Source: JAEWSN01 sp038249175 (lineage in GTDB: Bacteria; Bacillota; Clostridia; DSM-8532). Taken from it: DNA of 9,222 bases. The stretch spans positions 1 to 9,222 of the forward strand of contig JBBRWP010000124.1 of assembly GCA_038249175.1 (NCBI GenBank), given 5' to 3'. Position numbers and translations under genes: made by a program. Below, in pieces: positions 6,997 through 9,222 of this stretch; positions within the stretch are counted from its first letter, which is position 1, and every line of letters begins with the position of its first letter. The notes below the pieces were generated by a model. It searched no databases and was not told where the DNA came from. It saw only the letters and a list, made by a program, of their open reading frames with translations.

Positions 6997-7022
6997 AAGA
7001 TTGTTTCGTATAATTCAATCTT
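6997..7022. promoter_or_regulatory. Operator-like inverted repeat around a TATAAT box
   Basis: AAGATTG (6997-7003) and CAATCTT (7016-7022) form a perfect 7-bp inverted repeat with a 12-base spacer that contains TATAAT (7009-7014). A protein bound to both halves would cover this -10 box, so it could be a repressor or activator site. The binding protein is not known. Confidence 0.45.
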
Positions 7023-7050
7023 GTAGAGATGGATTTTGAATGAATATAAT
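7021..7050 (+). promoter_or_regulatory. Candidate promoter of the permease operon
   Basis: A perfect -10 box TATAAT (7045-7050) has only a poor -35 (TTGTAG, 7021-7026) 18 bases upstream. A weak -35 is common in promoters that need an activator, which would fit control by the adjacent AraC-type protein. The TATAAT at 7009-7014 is a second candidate. Confidence 0.4.
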
Positions 7051-7083
7051 GGGGACAATTCCTGCGACGTGTGGATGTAAACA

Positions 7084-7094
7084 ATTACGGTAAT
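7084..7094. promoter_or_regulatory. Short palindrome in the permease leader
   Basis: ATTAC-G-GTAAT is symmetrical about one base. It lies downstream of both candidate -10 boxes, where a bound protein would act as a roadblock. It shares half-sites with the palindrome at 4344-4357. Confidence 0.3.
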
Positions 7095-7153
7095 GCTGCA
7101 TGTGAATATCCATGGACTGAACTATTCCTTGCCAATGAGACGTTAATCATGAT

Positions 7154-7158
7154 GGGAG
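7154..7158 (+). promoter_or_regulatory. Ribosome binding site of the first permease
   Basis: GGGAG lies 7 bases before the ATG at 7166 and only 1 base before an in-frame TTG at 7160. This favours the ATG as the start. Confidence 0.75.
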
Positions 7159-7165
7159 ATTGTTT

Positions 7166-8104
7166 ATGAATGGAATCATATCAAAGCATGGTTTTGTCAA
7201 GGAATTGTCACGGAATCGATACTTGTATCTTCTCACTTTGCCTGGCATCCTGTTCCTTCTGATTTTTTGTTATATGCCTTTGATTGGTCTATATATCGCT
7301 TTTGTTGACTACAATCCACTCGCCGGTGTGTTTGGATTGAAAAGCCCCTTCATTGGATTTGAAAACTTCAAGTTCTTTTTTACATCCAATGATTGGCTGC
7401 TTGTCACAGCGAATACTCTGTGGTTGAATTTTTTATTCATCACAACGGGTTTGACAGTACAGATTTTTATGGCTGTCGGACTGAATGAAGTAACCGGACA
7501 TTATTATAAGAAAGTTGCTCAATCGCTGATGTTCCTCCCGAACTTCCTTTCCTGGACCGTTGTCTCAGTGCTGTCAATTGCCTTATTTGCAACGGATGAA
7601 GGCGTGATAAATAAGTTAATTCAGTTCTTTGGAGGTGCGCCCATCAACTTTTTCCAGGATGCATCCGTTTGGCCTGTTCTATTGGTATTTTTACGCCTTT
7701 GGAAGGGCGTTGGCTTTGGCACCGTTATTTACCTCTCAACAATTTCTGGAATCGATCAGGAAATGTACGAGGCAGCAAGAATCGATGGTGCAAGTCGCTT
7801 GCAGTCTATTTTACGAATTACTTTACCTATGCTGAAAGGGACAACGGTCATGTTGCTCATCATGTCCGTTGGTGGCATCTTTTATGGTGATTTCGGTATG
7901 ATCTATGCTTTGGTTGGAGATAATCCAATGTTACGTGATACAACCGATGTCATTGATACTTTTGTATATCGTGCCTTACGGATGAATAATGATGTGGGGA
8001 TGTCATCCGCGGTCGGCTTATTCCAGTCTATAGTTGGATTTATCATGGTCATCTCTGCTAATGCCATTGCGAGAAAAGTCGATCGGGATACATCACTTTT
8101 CTGA
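7166..8104 (+). CDS. ABC sugar transporter permease, LplB type
   Basis: This is an inner-membrane subunit of a CUT1-type carbohydrate importer, 312 residues, the usual length for LplB-like proteins. The N-terminus (RNRYLYLLTLPGILFLLIF, YMPLIGLYIAFVDYNP) is the characteristic start of the LplB/YteP group. Six hydrophobic segments can be made out. The cytoplasmic EAA loop that docks the ATPase is seen as YEAARIDGASRLQSILRITL, starting at about residue 201 with the conserved Gly208. It forms a heterodimer with the second permease, encoded 90 bp downstream on the same strand. The group transports oligosaccharides derived from plant or microbial polysaccharides, but the sequence does not give the substrate. 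No ATPase gene is nearby, which is normal where a shared MsmX-like ATPase serves several importers. Confidence 0.93.
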   Translation: MNGIISKHGFVKELSRNRYLYLLTLPGILFLLIFCYMPLIGLYIAFVDYNPLAGVFGLKSPFIGFENFKFFFTSNDWLLVTANTLWLNFLFITTGLTVQIFMAVGLNEVTGHYYKKVAQSLMFLPNFLSWTVVSVLSIALFATDEGVINKLIQFFGGAPINFFQDASVWPVLLVFLRLWKGVGFGTVIYLSTISGIDQEMYEAARIDGASRLQSILRITLPMLKGTTVMLLIMSVGGIFYGDFGMIYALVGDNPMLRDTTDVIDTFVYRALRMNNDVGMSSAVGLFQSIVGFIMVISANAIARKVDRDTSLF

Positions 8105-8175
8105 TAAAACTTGACTGTATGAACATCACTGATAGATCATGAAATTCCTGACAATTGCCTTACCCAACGACGAAG

Positions 8176-8190
8176 ATATCCGGAGGATAT
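8176..8190 (+). promoter_or_regulatory. Ribosome binding site of the second permease inside a small hairpin
   Basis: The Shine-Dalgarno GGAGG (8182-8186) lies 8 bases before the ATG at 8195. It is part of an inverted repeat, ATATCC-GGA-GGATAT, so loop and stem contain the site. A 6-bp stem with a 3-base loop is only moderately stable, but it might lower translation of this gene. Confidence 0.6.
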
Positions 8191-8194
8191 ACCC

Positions 8195-9088
8195 ATGCAA
8201 AAACGTTCTGCAGGAGACACCCTTCTCATTTCATTCTTCTATCTTTCAACCGGACTGTTTGCCCTCTTGTGTATCATTCCATTATGGGTAGCTTTGGCTG
8301 CATCTTTTTCAAATGAAGGTGCATTGTTGCGGGAAGGATATGGTTTTTCGATCCGACAATTTGACCTTACCTCCTACAGACTGATTTTCACCGGAACTTC
8401 TTCTGTTTACAATGCATATGGCATTACAGCATTTACAACTTTGTGTGGGGTTGTTTTGACTGTGTTACTTACATCTTCCCTTGCCTACCCACTGACTGTA
8501 AGGACATTAAAATACCGAAATCAGATTTCCTTATTTGCTTATGCAACCATGTTGTTTAGCGGGGGGCTCGTACCGACTTATATCATGTTTACGCGGATGC
8601 TTCATTTGCGCAATAGCATTTGGGTACTGATTATTCCCGGTGCATTGAATGCATTCAATATGTTTTTGATGAAAAATTATTTTGCTACGATTCCGGAATC
8701 TATGGCAGAATCGGCGAAAATCGATGGCGCAACGGAAATCCGAATTTTTTTCCGGATTATCCTACCATTATCGAAACCCATATTGGCGACGATTGCATTG
8801 TTTTCTGCCATGGGTTATTGGAATGAATGGTATAAAGTGTTGTTGTATATCGATAAACCGAATCTTTTTACCTTGCAGTTTCTCATCATGAGGTTGCAGC
8901 AACAAGTGGATTTTCTTACATCATCACTGAATCAGGCAGCAAGATCATCCCTTGGTTCTGTTACAGTTCCTACGATTGGTATCCGTATGGCCACAGCGAT
9001 GGTGACTATTGGTCCTATAATCCTTCTGTATCCATTCCTTCAAAAATACTATATCAAAGGGCTCACAATTGGAGCTGTAAAAGGGTGA
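8195..9088 (+). CDS. ABC sugar transporter permease, LplC/YtcP type
   Basis: This is the partner inner-membrane permease, 297 residues, a normal length for the group. It starts with a short cytoplasmic tail and a first TM segment (about 8-34, FFYLSTGLFALLCIIPLWVALAA without the last residues). The LplC/YtcP-like features FSGGLVPTYIMFTRM and LRNSIWVLIIPGALNAFNM follow, then the EAA-type loop AESAKIDGATEIRIFFRIIL from about residue 171, with Gly178 and the LPLSKP ending. The C-terminus QKYYIKGLTIGAVKG is the signature end of this family and shows that the protein is complete. It pairs with the LplB-type permease upstream; the 90-bp gap has no terminator, so they are co-transcribed. In related operons a lipoprotein solute-binding protein is encoded close by, but none is in the window. 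Confidence 0.94.
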   Translation: MQKRSAGDTLLISFFYLSTGLFALLCIIPLWVALAASFSNEGALLREGYGFSIRQFDLTSYRLIFTGTSSVYNAYGITAFTTLCGVVLTVLLTSSLAYPLTVRTLKYRNQISLFAYATMLFSGGLVPTYIMFTRMLHLRNSIWVLIIPGALNAFNMFLMKNYFATIPESMAESAKIDGATEIRIFFRIILPLSKPILATIALFSAMGYWNEWYKVLLYIDKPNLFTLQFLIMRLQQQVDFLTSSLNQAARSSLGSVTVPTIGIRMATAMVTIGPIILLYPFLQKYYIKGLTIGAVKG

Positions 9089-9107
9089 TGATCGGTCATT
9101 ATTGGCA

Positions 9108-9222
9108 ATGGCAAGTAAATCTGAAAATGCGCAGTATTTTCAGCAGGTTTTGTGTGAAACCGACGAGGACGCATGGGGTAGAAATCTGAAAATGGCAACA
9201 TTTCATCACTTTTTGTGCCTGA
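9108..9222 (+). CDS. Possible start of a further gene, cut by the window edge
   Basis: A frame is open from the ATG at 9108 (or the TTG at 9102) to the window end. It gives about 38 residues, starting MASKSENAQYFQQVLCETDE and continuing with a hydrophobic, His- and Phe-containing stretch. GGTGATG (9084-9090) is 11 bases before the TTG and further from the ATG, so the ribosome binding site is weak. It does not look like a lipoprotein signal peptide, so it is not the expected solute-binding protein; a cytoplasmic enzyme of sugar breakdown would fit the context but is not shown. A competing frame at 9088-9189 overlaps the permease stop (TGATG) but ends after 33 codons. Confidence 0.3.
   Translation, partial: MASKSENAQYFQQVLCETDEDAWGRNLKMATFHHFLCL
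9117..9194. repeat. 13-bp direct repeat with related flanks
   Basis: AAATCTGAAAATG occurs at 9117-9129 and again at 9182-9194. Similar sequence follows each copy, ending in TTTTGTG, so a unit of about 40 bases seems duplicated imperfectly. The first copy also begins a hairpin, CTGAAAAT (9121-9128) with ATTTTCAG (9136-9143). Confidence 0.55.

Larger units (their letters stand above)
6948..7165. other. Control region of the permease operon
   Basis: This non-coding stretch after the terminator contains two TATAAT boxes (7009-7014 and 7045-7050), an inverted repeat around the first of them (6997-7022) and a palindrome (7084-7094). No gene is supportable here. The leader is likely to be over 100 bases long. 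Confidence 0.6.

Noticed and set aside
9121..9143. Hairpin CTGAAAAT/ATTTTCAG as a terminator of the permease operon
   Set aside because: The stem is AT-rich and no T-run follows directly; the sequence also lies in a possible reading frame.
1..9222. tRNA, rRNA or CRISPR array
   Set aside because: I saw no cloverleaf, no rRNA-like sequence and no regularly spaced repeats.

Overview
The window reads as chromosomal DNA of a low-to-moderate GC, spore-former-type Firmicute. The best guess is Paenibacillaceae (Paenibacillus, Cohnella or Brevibacillus). The signs are strong AGGAGG/GGGAG ribosome binding sites, one likely TTG start, and a membrane-anchored AraC regulator next to a pair of LplB/YtcP-like sugar permeases, an arrangement that is very common in that family. 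This assignment is inference from gene content; no marker gene is present.

Left part (1-2993, + strand): the end of a probable envelope or exopolymer acylation operon. It holds the 3' part of a VOC/glyoxalase-fold gene, then an MBOAT O-acyltransferase (AlgI/DltB type) that overlaps it by ATGA, then a membrane-anchored SGNH/AlgJ/DltD-like protein. The MBOAT enzyme would carry acyl groups across the membrane and the SGNH protein would place or remove them outside. The VOC gene suggests that the acyl donor is made or modified by upstream genes outside the window.

Middle (2994-4442): about 1.4 kb without a recognisable conserved gene. It contains a roughly 170-bp MITE-like element (3053-3223) whose two arms are imperfect inverted copies, flanked by an 8-bp direct repeat. 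Next come an unrecognised AT-rich gene on the minus strand (3362-3703) and a small putative membrane-protein gene diverging from it on the plus strand (3806-4045). The rest is a long intergenic stretch with two inverted repeats and a good promoter for the regulator gene.

Right part (4443-9222, + strand): a carbohydrate-uptake locus. A two-TM, Cache-type sensor fused to a C-terminal AraC DNA-binding domain (YesS-like) ends before a strong intrinsic terminator. A 341-bp control region with promoter- and operator-like repeats leads into two inner-membrane permeases of the LplB and LplC/YtcP type. No solute-binding protein and no ATPase lie in the window. The binding protein is probably further downstream, and the ATPase in such systems is usually a shared MsmX-type protein encoded elsewhere. 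A possible further reading frame starts just after the second permease and runs off the window.

The best candidates for something undescribed are the MITE-like inverted repeat, the unrecognised divergent gene pair beside it, and the operator-like repeats around the regulator and permease promoters.
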